DNA of 64,000 nt from Rhyzopertha dominica (taxonomy: Eukaryota > Arthropoda > Insecta > Coleoptera > Bostrichidae): NCBI GenBank assembly GCA_025024175.1, contig QCXZ01000001.1:39736942-39800941 (forward strand). Direction: 5' to 3'. This document shows positions 1 through 11,470 of the stretch, one piece after another. The notes under the pieces are model-generated. The model searched no databases and had not been told where the DNA came from. It was given only the letters and a program-made list of their open reading frames with translations. The position numbers were made by a program, and so were the translations under genes. Numbering within the stretch: position 1 is the first letter of the stretch; each line of letters starts with the position of its first letter.

Positions 1-2536
1 GAAAAATAAGTGTGTTTGAAAGCATGTCCCTAACCAAATGTGAACACTTATCAATTATTATGGGGTTTAGGCTTTATCAGAAAAGTACAAAACCACCTTT
101 TACTGTTCATATATACAGATATAATATGATAATTGATGACACAACATGACAATTAACATAATGTTTATAGGTGTGTAGTACTTGATTAACTTGGATCCCT
201 TTCAAAGCATGGATTTTTTTACACCATAAGTAATAGGTATAACAGCACTCTTAGAATTCTTTAAGTTTCAATTGCGATCACAAATCCAAAACAGAAATAA
301 AATGTTTTCTCAATTCTGAAGCTCGAGTCCTAAGTCATGACCTACCTGGTCTTACGATAACATGTACTTTTTCTCTAACTTCTGTATTAATGGATCAATT
401 TTAATGAAACAATATTTTTGGTAATTAATTAGCAGTTAAATACCAAAAAATATGGCATCAGTTTTAAATTGGCAATATAATATTGTGCTGCTTTGTTAAT
501 GAATAGCTATCAGCTAAAAGTGGGATGCTTAGTAATTAGAAAAAATTAGAATTTTCTTAAAGTGTTACAGAACAAGATTTTTTTATAGAAAAAATAGGAC
601 TTTCGGTTTAACCATAATTAAATGAACCACATCCAAAATAAATGCAACAATTATTGTGTCACAAGTAAGTCACAAACAAAAAAAAAATATCACAGCAATA
701 ATGGATAAAAATAGCCTAGTTTATAGAAACATCCTGTTTGTGATTCCCTACACCATATAACCTTTATTTGTTGCATTACATAGGCTTGATTTGTCTATTT
801 AATGTCATATCAGTGCCTAGGCTTTTTCCTTTTACGCAGCTGTTCAGGAAAAATGCTTTTATATGGTCTGATATTGACTGTGACATGAAATACGGTCCAA
901 TACAGATTTTACCAGAGTACATTATCAAAAAAAAAATCAAATATTCAGTTATCATATCTGGACATCTAATAAAAACTATTGCTGACAGTGAACCTTTAGA
1001 CATCTTTTATCCACTTAGGGAGCATCAAACTTTGTAATGATGTTTTGTGCAAATTCATGTTTAGTGTTTTGTTGTGATTTATTATTATGCTATTAATACA
1101 ACCATTATTTATCCTGTCTTAAATTGACCACTAATAAAAATAATATATTACCTATGTTAAACAAAAAATAGGTGATACTTATTCCTAGATGATCAAATAG
1201 TTCATTGTAAGAGCTTATTCAGCAAAATTTATTTATTTTCTGCAATGTTTATGACATATTAAGGGCATGCATATTTGATTGGCTTAACAATAATGATATG
1301 CTCATGAATACCATATTTATGACAATGTGGTTTTGGAATGAACATTTTGCTAATTTAAAATTAAAATTGATTTGGCATGTCGGGATATAGAAATTATTTA
1401 ATTTAAAAGTTCGATTAGGTCAATGTTTCTTTTATTTTTCTACTATGAAAAATAGAACTAACTTTGTACACACTTGAATCGTCTTTGTAAATTGGCAACA
1501 ACATTTTTATGTTAAACTCAAATATATCTGAAGTTGAGTATACTTAATTAGGAACTAAAGAATCTTTTGAAGAAAGCATATATTTTAAGTGATCATTGAT
1601 TAATTATAAATTTTTAAAAGAAACTATAGTTCATACATAACAAATTAGTGACGTCTGTCCTAGTTATTCAGTCAGATTTTGCTACATAAGTCTGTTGAGT
1701 TTTGTTAGATAGCAATTCTGACCAAATAAGCAATGATATAATTATTATTATTGTCAATTGAATTATTGGACTATTTTCCTTAACTTAATATACGGTATAG
1801 TGTACTACATATGTTGAGCATGAAACACACGTTAAAATAATGTTAAGATCTATTATTTGACTTAGACCTTTGAGAATTGTAACAAAAGATTGGCAATTTT
1901 CACTGATTTTCCTTTTCGTATTAGCCTTATTATTGAAGTGTTAAATGGGTACCAGTATTTTTGATGTTTATATACTCAATAACACCCCTATATAAGTAGT
2001 CATATGAGTGCAAAAATTTGAACAGTGGTGTTGGTTACTACTNCATAAATCTTGAAAAGCCTTTCTAGTCTGACATGTTTTTCAATTTTATATAGATAAT
2101 GTAAGCTTCTTTCTATATTTTCACACCAGAATTGATGAAATTTTTTGAGATCAAGAAAATATGTATTTTAGTTTTATTTTTACTAATTTTGGTATTATTC
2201 CAGTTTCTGTTGTAATTTAATGATATTTTATGTTTTTTTGCCACAATGGATGTAAATAATGTGAGACTAAACAATCTTTAAATATTCTTTGTTACATGGC
2301 AGCATTGATTACTGACAAAAAAAACTGCGTTGCACCTTTACGAGTCTTAAGTGTTGTATACGAATATTGTTTTTAATAGATTCAAATTTTGAGTAATATA
2401 CACCAAAAAATATCCAAAACTTTGATAATAATTGGTATTCAAACTACTTGGCCAACTGTATGATTTTTTGTATCTTAGTTTGAATCTTCCACAAAGTGAC
2501 TTCATGGTGTACTTTTCACATAAATAATTTATGAAT
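1..2536. other. AT-rich non-coding DNA, probably Fsn intron or upstream sequence
   Basis: No exon, transposase motif or clear repeat was found on either strand. The short open frames (for example 768-1037) have low-complexity composition and no recognisable motif. Because the last Fsn exon lies at 4635 with an acceptor just before it, this stretch is most simply read as intron of that gene. Confidence 0.5.
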
Positions 2537-3179
2537 GTATACCGGGTAAAACAACTATGACATGCTTTTTCCATAAATTTTGTAGCTCCCTGTAGAGTTT
2601 GACAGTAGTAACAAAAATTTGTAGTTGAAATGAAATTGTAGCTTACTTTTTCATTTCATTTTATCTCTATTAGTTCGGAAGAAAATCAATTTTATAACTT
2701 AACATGTTTTTATTACTTTTGGTTGCTTTATAATTCTCAAAGTAGCATGTCATGGAAAACAATTAAATTATAAGAAAATGTCATCAGAAGGCCCGGTAGA
2801 GAATCTCTGGGACAATCTTAGTAGGTGATTGCAACAGAAGCGTAGCCATTGCAACAATTCTGGGAAGAACTGGATCAAAATGAAATTCGTAGGCTCATTT
2901 TAAGTGTGGGTCATTATCAACATGTTATTTGGGGCAGAGGTGGAAATACTCGCTACTGACCATTTGGTTCCATTTTTTTCGTACCCCAATAATATCAAGT
3001 TATAAAATCTATTTTTCTTTGAACCAATGGAGATAATAAAGTGAATCAAAAATGAGATTGTTAAAAAAGGTAAAGCTACAATTTGATTTGAACTACAAAT
3101 TTTTGTTACCACTGTCAAACTTTACAGGCTGTTATAAAATTTATGAATAAAACATGTATAATTGTTACACCCTGTATAC
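2537..3179 (+). mobile_element. Internally deleted Tc1-like element with long inverted ends
   Basis: The left arm (2537-2708) and the reverse complement of the right arm (about 3000-3179) align over roughly 170 bp. The outer ends read GTATACCGGGTAAAACAA and GTATACAGGGTGTAACAA. The 300 bp between the arms encode only the last part of a Tc1-type transposase (2849-2959), so this is a deletion derivative that could move only with help from a full copy. The arms differ at many positions, so it is old. I infer target TA use from the family; the flanks do not prove it. Confidence 0.75.
2849..2959 (+). pseudogene. Tc1-like transposase, C-terminal remnant
   Basis: Reading from 2849 gives 36 codons and a stop. 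They match the usual Tc1 transposase tail: a helix with FWEELDQNEIRRLI, then the terminal GRGGNTRY followed by the stop. Just upstream (near 2793) another frame reads ENLWDNL, the segment that normally follows the SPDxNPIE motif, so a frameshift separates the two pieces. The catalytic DDE residues are absent. It lies inside the inverted-repeat element 2537-3179 in the same orientation as the element. Confidence 0.75.
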
Positions 3180-3229
3180 ATTTATAGATTTATAGAAGAT
3201 TCAACCTATCATACAAAAAATATTACAGA

Positions 3230-4038
3230 GCGGCGAATAGTTTGGACACCAATTAACTTTAATGTTATGGATACTTTTTGGTGGTGCGTTAATTCCTTGG
3301 AGTAGCTGTGTGTTTTCTTGTTCCACAGCCTCCTGGGTGTAAACATAAAATCTGATTGAATTACTAAAAAAATTTTTGAATAATACCTGGTTTATTCAAT
3401 ATAAACCCAACCATGGGTATATTTTTTTTAAATAGGAAAAAAATTGTTTGTTTTTGTCCATAGCAAAGCCAAAGCCAACTACAGTTTCCATTAAAAAAAA
3501 TACAAGTTAGTGTTATAAACAAGATAATGCGAGGATTCATGTCAGTAGAGAGTCGATGGCTTGGTTTGCCAACTAAAATGTTAGAGTACCCTACTTGTTC
3601 ACCTGACATGAACCCAATTGAAAGCCTTTGGGGTAACTTAGTTCCGCGAGTATATATGGATAACCGACAGTAGGCCACCATAAATGAACTCAAAAATTCA
3701 TTAGAAAAGGTTTGGGCCAATTTGGAACCAAGAATATTAAATAATTTGGTTGGAAGCATGAATTCTACAATTTATGAGCTAACTAGGAAGAATGGAGGCC
3801 AAACCCATTATTAACATACAAATGTTTTGTTAAAATTTGTTCAATTCTGTGTGAAATTTAGATGGGGCTATAGTTGAGTACCAGTTCAATTTTAAAAAAT
3901 TGTTGCTAAATGACTGAATAGTCTACTTCCTATTATTTTCGTTTCTTTTATCCCTCTTGTTAGTTGCAATAATTTATGTTTACATTTGACGAAGAGAAAC
4001 TTAATATTGAGGATGGGGCTATAGTTATGCTCCCCAGT
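3230..4038 (+). mobile_element. 5'-truncated Tc1-like element with broken transposase
   Basis: The right end (4012-4038, GGGGCTATAGTTATGCTCCC then CAGT) is the same terminal repeat as in the complete copy at 8147-9564. A second, inner copy of the repeat starts near 3863. No left terminus is present before 3230, so the 5' half is gone. Inside, 3520 onward reads QDNARIHVSRES (the second catalytic Asp region), then a frame change leads to SPDMNPIESLWG near 3599, an in-frame TAG at about 3671, and the tail RKNGGQTHY with a stop at 3812-3814. The element is dead. Confidence 0.8.
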
Positions 4039-4634
4039 GTATTTCAAAAATGTGACCTGCAAATAAATTCTTGAATATGCTAATGGATTGAAAATAAAAA
4101 TTTCTGTCAGAAATGTCTCTGCAGCTGTTTTATATCTTCAGTCCTAATCTAACCTAACTCACAACAAAAATGTAAAAAAGTTATGTCGAAACCGCAACCT
4201 CATTTGTGAGATACCTAACAATTACAACGAAAATGGACACCTTGTACAACTATTCTTGGTACCATTCTCCTTTTTGATTTAGTAGATTCTAAAGTTCTAA
4301 ATGAGAAAATTTAATTAAACATTATCCTTTTAAGAAGCCCATTATTGTATTATATACTTCCAAAAACAAAACAAAAAATAATGATGTTGAGCAAACAGCC
4401 TTAAATTAATCGTAGAATCTAAAAGTCTAATATGGTATACTTCAAATAAGTAAGCTATTTTTTACCTTCAGTGTAATTGGAAATTGTAGCCAGTTGAGAA
4501 TGACACCACTTAAGTTAGTTATCGTGGCAGCTTTCTAAATTATGCAAGTTTTATTTCTCCAGATACTTCTAACAGAAGGTTTTATTAGATGCTGTGTATA
4601 ACCTGACATATTGATTAAAATTTTCAATTTACAG
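4039..4634. other. Intron sequence before the last Fsn exon
   Basis: AT-rich sequence with no motif recognised on either strand. It ends in a TTTTCAATTTACAG acceptor directly before the exon at 4635. Confidence 0.5.
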
Positions 4635-4729
4635 GTTTACCAGATAAAAAATTATATCCAACTGTATCAGCGGTGTATGGAAACACCGAAGTTTCAATGG
4701 TGTACCTCGGACCACCACTGGATGGCTAA
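4635..4729 (+). CDS. Fsn: Last coding exon of an FBXO45/Fsn-type F-box and SPRY protein (partial gene)
   Basis: The exon follows a good acceptor (ACAG at 4631-4634) in phase 1: the split Gly codon is completed by the first two bases. It then reads [30 protein letters not shown] and TAA (4727-4729). This is the final beta-strand of the SPRY domain and the exact C-terminus style ([10 protein letters not shown]...VYLG.PLDG) of FBXO45/FSN-1/Fsn. From family knowledge, this F-box protein joins the PHR ubiquitin ligase (Highwire/PAM/MYCBP2) that limits synapse growth and promotes axon degeneration. The F-box and most of the SPRY domain must sit in exons left of the window; I searched 1-4634 on the plus strand and found none. 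Naming rests on about 31 residues. Confidence 0.8.
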
Positions 4730-7195
4730 CAAAACATTCAATTTTAGCCTCTGACATAGGAGAGAGAGATAAAGATGTAGTTAATTAAGATGGTTTCTTG
4801 GGTGAGTAAGGTTTGCCATGTGATATCAAATCGATTTTGTATGAGACATAACTTCCAGTCCATATTAAGTACTCATTTTATTTGTTGTTTTAATTTGTTG
4901 TGTAGTATGTATGTTAACATAGCAAAAGCTTGTTGTAAAAGTCTGTATTCAGAAGGCACACTGGAATTATGGCATTGCACAGTAGAAGTTTTTGACATTT
5001 TATATTTCCATGGTGTCTATCAAGGTGCCAAATCTGAAGACCTTTGTTACTCATTAGGCATATAAGGGCAATCAATTTTTGAAATTATGAATAACAATTT
5101 GGGCAATGATTGGGTAATTTTGTTTAAAAAATAAACAAACCTTGAAAAGATATCATTCATTATGTTTATATGTTTTAATGATTTTATATATGTTCTGTGA
5201 TAACAGTTGTCATTTATTATATATATCAACACTGAATTATTATACTTTTCAAAAGTGATTTTAGAATTCAGTATAAAATATTTTAAATTGCTTTTTTATT
5301 TTTTTTATTATTGCTTTACATTTCCTAGTACCATATTTTAATTTTTAGCTTATTCCATTTCTTTTAACCATTATAGAAATATACCAACAAGCATTATATG
5401 CAATGGGTTGATTGGACAAAAACATGTTATGTATTGAGTGATATCTTTTTAATGCAATTGTATTTCTTTTATACACTAGCCATCTCCCATAAGTAGACAT
5501 TTCATGAATGCATTTTTTCAGGTATATTATGAAATTAGACACATAAACTACATATTATTTTACATTTACCGGTATATTTTAAAATTCAATGGATTCAGTT
5601 TCATCTAATGTCTATTTGTGTCTGGTGGCTATTTTTACCATTAGTCGATATCGATAATGTAGTTCAAACCATTGTTGCCTTGTAGAATTTGGCATACTTA
5701 AAAGGGAGGTTAATCTCATATGCAACAAGATGGGGAATTAACTTTAGAAAATGTTTTATAATTATTTGATTTTACTGTGATAATTTTTTGTAAGAAGGCA
5801 TTCCTGTATTATTTCTATTATTATACAATAACCCAAATAAATAGTACAATTGCAACTTATTATTACAAAAAATTGTTTTTTTTTAATATTACCGATGTTT
5901 TCTGTTCCTTGTGAAAACAACCGCTGCAACATTTGTTTATTTATATTTTCTCCTATTACATTACTCTTATAAGCGGTTTTGTTTTAACAAAAAAAATTAT
6001 TAATGCAGAGTAAACAAAATTTATGTTGCCATAGTACATTTTTATTTTTAATCCCTAGTGAATGCATATTGCGAAGCGTTAAGTGCAAGTTGACCCTAAA
6101 AGTCAGGAATCGTAGAAAAGTTTGTGAAATATACTATCAGAATAAGAAATCATATACATAGAGGCTTTTTACAATTTTCGTGAACTATGCAAATGGCTGT
6201 CATCAACAGACATATTTATGTAGTTCAAGCTTTTTTTTTTTATGGTTAACCGAAAAAAAAACAATACTTTTAAGTATTTTAACTTCGTATGCGTATGCGG
6301 GACTGAGGTGAACGGAATTTCGCTTCACTTCTGCAGGCGGGATCTCGCTATGTAAGTATCGAGGCATAAAAAAAGTGCATTTTGAAATTTAGTTTTTGCT
6401 TCACCTGGCGAGCTGCCACCGTTTTTGATTATGTATATACTAAAATAGTTTATGAAAAATAATCAGGAAAGTTGTCATTCTCTATCAAGCTAGTTTTGAA
6501 ATATTAAATTATAGTATACCTTAAATTGTCGGTTATTATTGGTGCAAATAATAGAACTAAGAACTAAAATATGTAAAGTAAATATTGTTACAANGTAATA
6601 AAAAATAGTAAAATCAATAAAGAAGTGATAAGAATATTAAAGCAAANCGGTGAAATGTATCCCATTGTTTTGATTGTAGTTTTGGTCGTCCAATTGTACT
6701 TTTTTTAATGTTTGCCATATATTTTTTTGTATCATACAAGAGTTTAGCATATTCCATCTATTAAGAATTCTTTTTCTTAAATTTTCAATATAAGTCCTTA
6801 CATTCTTTAATGTAAACCCAGATACATAATATAAGAACATAAGATCTTATATTTATTATTATATTAGGAGGTCATCTTACACAATAGTTGTAATCCAAAC
6901 CCACTGATTTCTCTTCCATTTGTTCAAGAACTGCACACGTTCACTGCCATGAGCTGGCACACCATAATGTTGAAATATGCTGTTCTCTAAAATATTACGA
7001 GAATGTATTCTGAATACTACTGCAGGGTACTTTGCAAAATCGTCGTCATGCATTGTGCCATCAGATTCTTTTCAAAGAAGTGTGGTTTAAGTATGAGACT
7101 TCCTAACATTAACGCTGAAGCTTTCTTTAAAAATTTTTCTGTGAACTATTTACAAGTTAACGTTGCTCCAGTAAAAGTATTGTTTTAATTTTGAA
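4730..7195 (+). other. Probable Fsn 3' UTR, then AT-rich sequence
   Basis: AATAAA-type signals occur at about 5131 and 5837 and could end the Fsn transcript. The open frames at 4790-5065 and 7003-7188 show no known motif. Between 5.9 and 7.2 kb I see nothing beyond AT-rich sequence and short homopolymers. Confidence 0.4.
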
Positions 7196-7201
7196 TTTCT
7201 T

Positions 7202-8146
7202 TAAGATTTTTGAGCACTTCATGCTTCATAGACTCACCTCTTTTGTGGATAGGTTGGAATTTATTCACGGGGCGCAGCATGGATTTAGGAGCAATTTGAC
7301 TACAATCTCAGTTATTAAATTGTGGAGGGTGTCTAGTTGACACTTTTTCCATCTTACCAGGTCTTTTGACTGTGTCAACCATGTAATTATTAAGTAAACT
7401 AGTTTTTAATAGCATGTGTGAAAACACCCATAAGTGGGTCCAGTAATATCTATTGGAAAGAAGTCAATATGTAGAAACAAAATCATGTTCCGATGGTGTC
7501 AAAGCTGTCCGCTACTCGGGTATTCTAAACAATAGCATGGGAGTACCTCAGGGATCAGTTCTTGACCCTATGCCATTTCTCTTATACCTGAATGGTTTAC
7601 CTGGGATAGAGCCAAGTCAACGAATAGTTATGTATGCAGAAGAACCGTCCATACTATTAAGTGAAATGCAATCAATTAATTACCATGATGGACTTCTAAA
7701 CAAAATTAACCATTGGTTTGCCTACAGTGACCTATTACCTTAATGTTAAGAAAACGGGCTTCCTCCGGAACAAGAACCTGCACACGCCTGTTCTGCAGAT
7801 AGCTAACTTGCCTATTCAAAAAACGTCCAGCTAGATGAAAATATGTTATGTGGTCTCCACTGTTCTGCACTGATAGGGAAGTTAAACATGATCTGTTATC
7901 AGATGAGAAACTTAATCTGAGTGGTGGATAGGAATGTCCTATGGTTATTTTATTTCGGACAGGTGGAATCAAGACTCATTTGGTATTATTTTTTGAGGAG
8001 TTCAACTCAGTTCAAGTCTTTAAAGCCCAGAAACGAATAGTACGAACCTGCATGGGTCTGTCTCCTCGGGGTCTTGCGTTCCTTTTGAAAAGAGCTCGAA
8101 ATACTTATAGTCCTCGGTCTGTATTGTTTTCAACTTCTAGTATATA
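7202..8146 (+). pseudogene. Non-LTR (LINE) reverse transcriptase relic, 5' part
   Basis: Broken frames read in order as LINE reverse transcriptase. KIFEHFMLHRLTSFVDRLEF followed by AQHGFR is near 7202-7290, and a degraded fingers/palm piece with TRSFDCVNHVII (the catalytic-Asp region) is near 7360. The open piece 7453-7743 carries GVPQGSVLDPMPFLLYL and YAEEPS in place of the usual YADDT active site. Then come a degraded NVKKT segment and, at 7950-8140, the connection region with FKAQKRIVRTCMGLSPRGL. Stops and frameshifts lie between the pieces. The relic stops at the Tc1-like insertion at 8147 and resumes after 9564. The family is Jockey/CR1/R1-like; I cannot choose a clade by eye. Confidence 0.8.
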
Positions 8147-9564
8147 AACTGGGGAGCATAATTATAGCCCCATCCGGAATTTTAAGTTTTTTTTCGTCAA
8201 ATCAAATGTAAATTAATGTAACTAACAAGAGGAATAAAAGAAACGAAAATAATAAGTAGACTATTCAATCATTTATTAACAGTTCCCGTATTTTAATAAA
8301 ATAATTTTTTAAATTGAACTGGTGCACAACTATAGCTTCATCCAAATTTCACACAGAATTGAACAAGTTCTAACAAAACATTCATAAATTAATAATGGGT
8401 TTGGTCTCCATTCTTCCTAAAATTCTAGAATTCATGCTTCCAACCAAATTATTTAATATTCTTGATTCCAAATTGGCCCAAAGCTCTTCTAATTAATTTT
8501 TGAGTATATATATGGTGGCATATTGTCGGTTATCCCTACTGACATGCATTCTCGCATTATCTTGTTGGAAAAAGAAATCTCGTTCGTAATTGTTATTTAA
8601 ACAAGGCATTAAATTTTTCTCAAAAACTTGAATATACTCTCGACTGTTCATTCTTGTTGATGGGTAAGCCAATATTAAAACGCATGCTTTTTTTTGTAAA
8701 GGCACCCTGTACCATTAACATACTACTTCCAAAGTTTCGTTTTNAAAGATACTCAGGTTTTCTGCTCAAATCTCACCAATAACAATTAATACCATCTGGA
8801 CCATCAAGATTAAATTTTTTTCGTCAGAAAAGATAATCTGGAATTTAAAAAAAAATATATTTTAATTCGATATTTAATTGTAAGTTTTGGTTTACATTTT
8901 CCGAATTTTGATTCATATTCTCACGAGCAAATTCCAAAAGGCTGTATGTTTTTAATTAGTTTTCAGCGCACAATGTTTCACTTTTCTTCGGAACTCTCCC
9001 TATAGTCCATTTTGAAATATCAAGCCCGCACTCTTGGGCAATTCTTTTTCGACTGTTTAAAGTGTTACTGCTGTAGTAATAATTCTTGCAGCTCTGGGTA
9101 AATTTTTTTTCTTAGGGCCACCTTTCATGTTTGTGCCATACTGTTCAGGGTTTCGCAAATAATTGGTGACAACTTTACGAGATCGGTTAATTCTTTGACC
9201 AATTTTTCGGCGACTAAAGCCTTCATCCCAAAAAGCCAAGATTTTATCTTTTTCAATGTCACTCAGATACCTTCCATGAGGCATTTTTAACACAATTGTT
9301 ACAACACTGTGACAGTTAATAATAAAATATAAAAATAAATGTAACGTTTGCTCACAGCCCCCTAAAAGTGGCGCTATAGTTATGCACCACGCAAATTTTA
9401 GAAATTACTCCACTAAATTATGAAATTATAAATAAATTACTTTAAATAGTCTACTTCCTATTATTTTTATTTCTTTTATCCTTATAAGTTACATTAAATT
9501 ATGTTTGCATTTGGCCAAGAAAAACTGATAATTCAAGGTGGGGCTATAGTTATGCTCCCCAGTT
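8147..9564 (-). mobile_element. Complete Tc1-like element with doubled (IR/DR) ends, inserted in a LINE
   Basis: The ends are AACTGGGGAGCATAAYTATA followed by GCCCCA on both sides in inverted orientation, next to TATATA on each side, as expected for TA-targeting Tc1/mariner elements. Each end also holds an inner copy of the same repeat: about 8319-8345 on the left (AACTGGTGCACAACTATAGC) and about 9368-9392 on the right. Both sit about 170 bp from the outer copy, which is the IR/DR layout known from Sleeping Beauty-type elements. The transposase on the minus strand is broken. Length is 1418 bp, close to the usual Tc1 size. The same family left the truncated copy at 3230-4038. Confidence 0.88.
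8493..9293 (-). pseudogene. Tc1-like transposase, broken
   Basis: Two open pieces survive. From 9293 down to 9057 the frame begins MLKMPHGRYLSDIEKDKILA and continues through FSRRKIGQRINRSRKVVTNY and NPEQYG: the paired-like helix-turn-helix DNA-binding region and linker of Tc1 transposases. From 8705 down to 8493 it reads FFQQDNARMHVSRD, the second catalytic Asp block. The first catalytic Asp region between them and the SPDxNPIE/E block after them are shifted or eroded, although a homologous tail can still be followed near 8400-8470. It lies inside the inverted ends at 8147-9564. Confidence 0.8.
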
Positions 9565-9570
9565 TATATA

Positions 9571-9850
9571 CAAAAATAAAAACAACATAATGATTTTCAG
9601 ATTCCTGCCATAGACAAAATATAATGCATGAGTCACAGATAGTGGCATGCATACAATTGTTTAATGAACTGCCGGCCAGAATCAGAGACACTAACCCTTC
9701 GATATTTAACAAAAGTATAAAAGTATGTATATGTGATGTTACAGAGTTCAAAATTTGATGTCATCAATCTTTACTAATTTATTTATATTGTGACTTGTTC
9801 TATATTTAATGCAATTTTTACAGAACAAAATAAACATTATTATTATTATA
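9571..9850 (+). pseudogene. LINE reverse transcriptase relic, 3' tail after the Tc1 insertion
   Basis: Directly after the Tc1-like element the plus strand reads VACIQLFNELPARIRDTNPS and IFNKSIK near 9630-9720, which is the usual end of Jockey/CR1-like ORF2 proteins. An AT-rich tail ends in a TTATTATTATTA run near 9836-9850. The position and strand fit the RT relic at 7202-8146, so the two parts form one LINE copy split by 1.4 kb of later insertion. Confidence 0.75.
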
Positions 9851-10306
9851 CATACATATTTTTTTATAGTTTACTCCCGTCTTTTCAAGCAAAATTTGTT
9901 ATCAGTTCTAAAACTTTTCAAAAGTCTGCTGCACAAGAAAATTCGTTGCGGCTAATCAAAACCAAGTCCTACAGAATTTTTTGTGGTAATTATTTTTAAT
10001 ATGTTCTTGGCAGTCATTCGTTCTATACCCAAATTTTATTGTTTCTTGTAGAAATACACCACGGTTGTAATTTATATAATCCACAGTCAGCACCCGCTCT
10101 AGCAGTTGCCCCCAGACAAAAAAAAATAAATTGCCGCCCCTTAAGAATATAATATACACACATTTTTGTAACAAAGATGTGTATTGTTTTATTTTCACTA
10201 AAAATCAAATCCATGAAATCAAGTTTACGAAATAGTCAATACACATTCACTCTATCAAATGCTTTTGTAATATTAGTGTAAATACAATCGATGCTATTTC
10301 TTAATT
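9851..10306. other. No feature recognised
   Basis: AT-rich sequence with a short C-rich patch near 10082-10140 (GTTGCCCCCAGAC). The open frames here have no motif. Confidence 0.4.
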
Positions 10307-11470
10307 CTAAGGAGTTATATATGTATAAGATTTATGAAAAGAAACAAATGTAGATTTATCCTTACTGAATACATACTGTTCTCTGGTAGTAAACTGCCCA
10401 CAATAAACAGATAAGTATTCATAGGTGATCCTCTCAAGAAGCTTTGTGATTGTCCCAGATATGCAAACACCTCTATAATAGACAATTTGCGTAACTGAAA
10501 CTGATATTGGAATCAAGTAAGATAGGTTCCAGTACTTTGGAAAAACTCCCGAACAGATTTATTGCAAATTGTAGGGACAGGCTCAAACAAAGTTGTAGAG
10601 CATTTTTTTAAGAAAACATTAGGAATTCCAACAGGTTCACAAGACAAATCTTGTTCTAAAGATAATAATTTTTCATAGGCTCGCTGAGAAGTTATTTTTA
10701 CATTGCTTAACTCAACACAATCCTTACACTGAAGGTGACAACAAAAACAATTGCAATCAGTTTGATCCGAAAGAAAGGTTGCTTTGAAAATAAGTTGCAA
10801 AAAATATTAGATATCGCAAAAGGACTGTTCTCCATTAGGTCACCATAAAATATGGTTTCTGATAAACTTTTGAAAGTAATGAATTTTTAACACTATGAAT
10901 ATACTTTATTCTGCAAGCTTGAGCTTTACATCTTTTCATCAGCTCTCGAAACAAAATATAGTTGTCGTTACTTCTAGTACTTTTGAAACATTTATGAGTT
11001 ATTTCCTTGTCTATACTCTACTATATTTGCTACTACAGCTAAATGTTTTATTTATTATAGATCTGGCAATAAAGTAGAAAATGTAAACCATATTGTCAAA
11101 AGATTCAGTATCTTTTAGAAACTGCCAGCCTATGGCTCGAATATATTCATTCACTAAAGAATATGATGCTTGTTTAAAATAAAAGTGATCTAAAAGCACT
11201 AATTGTTGGGTAGGTACATTATTTTTATCACTGGTTGCTATAACTGAAGGATGATAAGCATCAACAGGTACCACCAAAGTAGCTCATTTTCTTACTAATA
11301 CACATTTTTTATTACAAACAACTAAGTCTGATGTACAATCAATATTATTTACAGCATTAATGAACTCAAAAAGCTGTGAATTGTTAAATTATCACAAACA
11401 AATTTATCTATGATAGAAGTTACGTTACGCAGTAACAAACAATAATAATATTCATCATCAAAGATCCATA
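10307..11470 (-). pseudogene. Second LINE relic: endonuclease end to RT fingers
   Basis: Three minus-strand pieces follow the order of a LINE ORF2. Around 11400-11290 a degraded stretch ends in TSDLVVCNKK (end of the endonuclease domain). From 11277 to 11011 the frame starts with VVPVDAYHPSVI and continues with FYFKQASYSLVNEYIRAIGW, the linker between endonuclease and RT. From 10800 to 10513 it reads EPVGIPNVFLKKC, the RT 0/1 block, and from 10516 to 10307 TKLLERITYEYLS with KDKSTF, the QHGF..KST block. Frames change between pieces. It overlaps in domain content with the plus-strand LINE at 7.2 kb but is in the opposite orientation, so it is a separate insertion. Confidence 0.75.

Noticed and set aside
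3364..3759. 131-codon minus-strand open frame
   Set aside because: It is the shadow of the plus-strand Tc1 transposase relic; the plus strand carries QDNARIHVSRES and SPDMNPIESLWG.
4790..5065. 91-codon plus-strand frame after the Fsn stop
   Set aside because: No motif, lies in the likely 3' UTR, and does not continue the Fsn protein.
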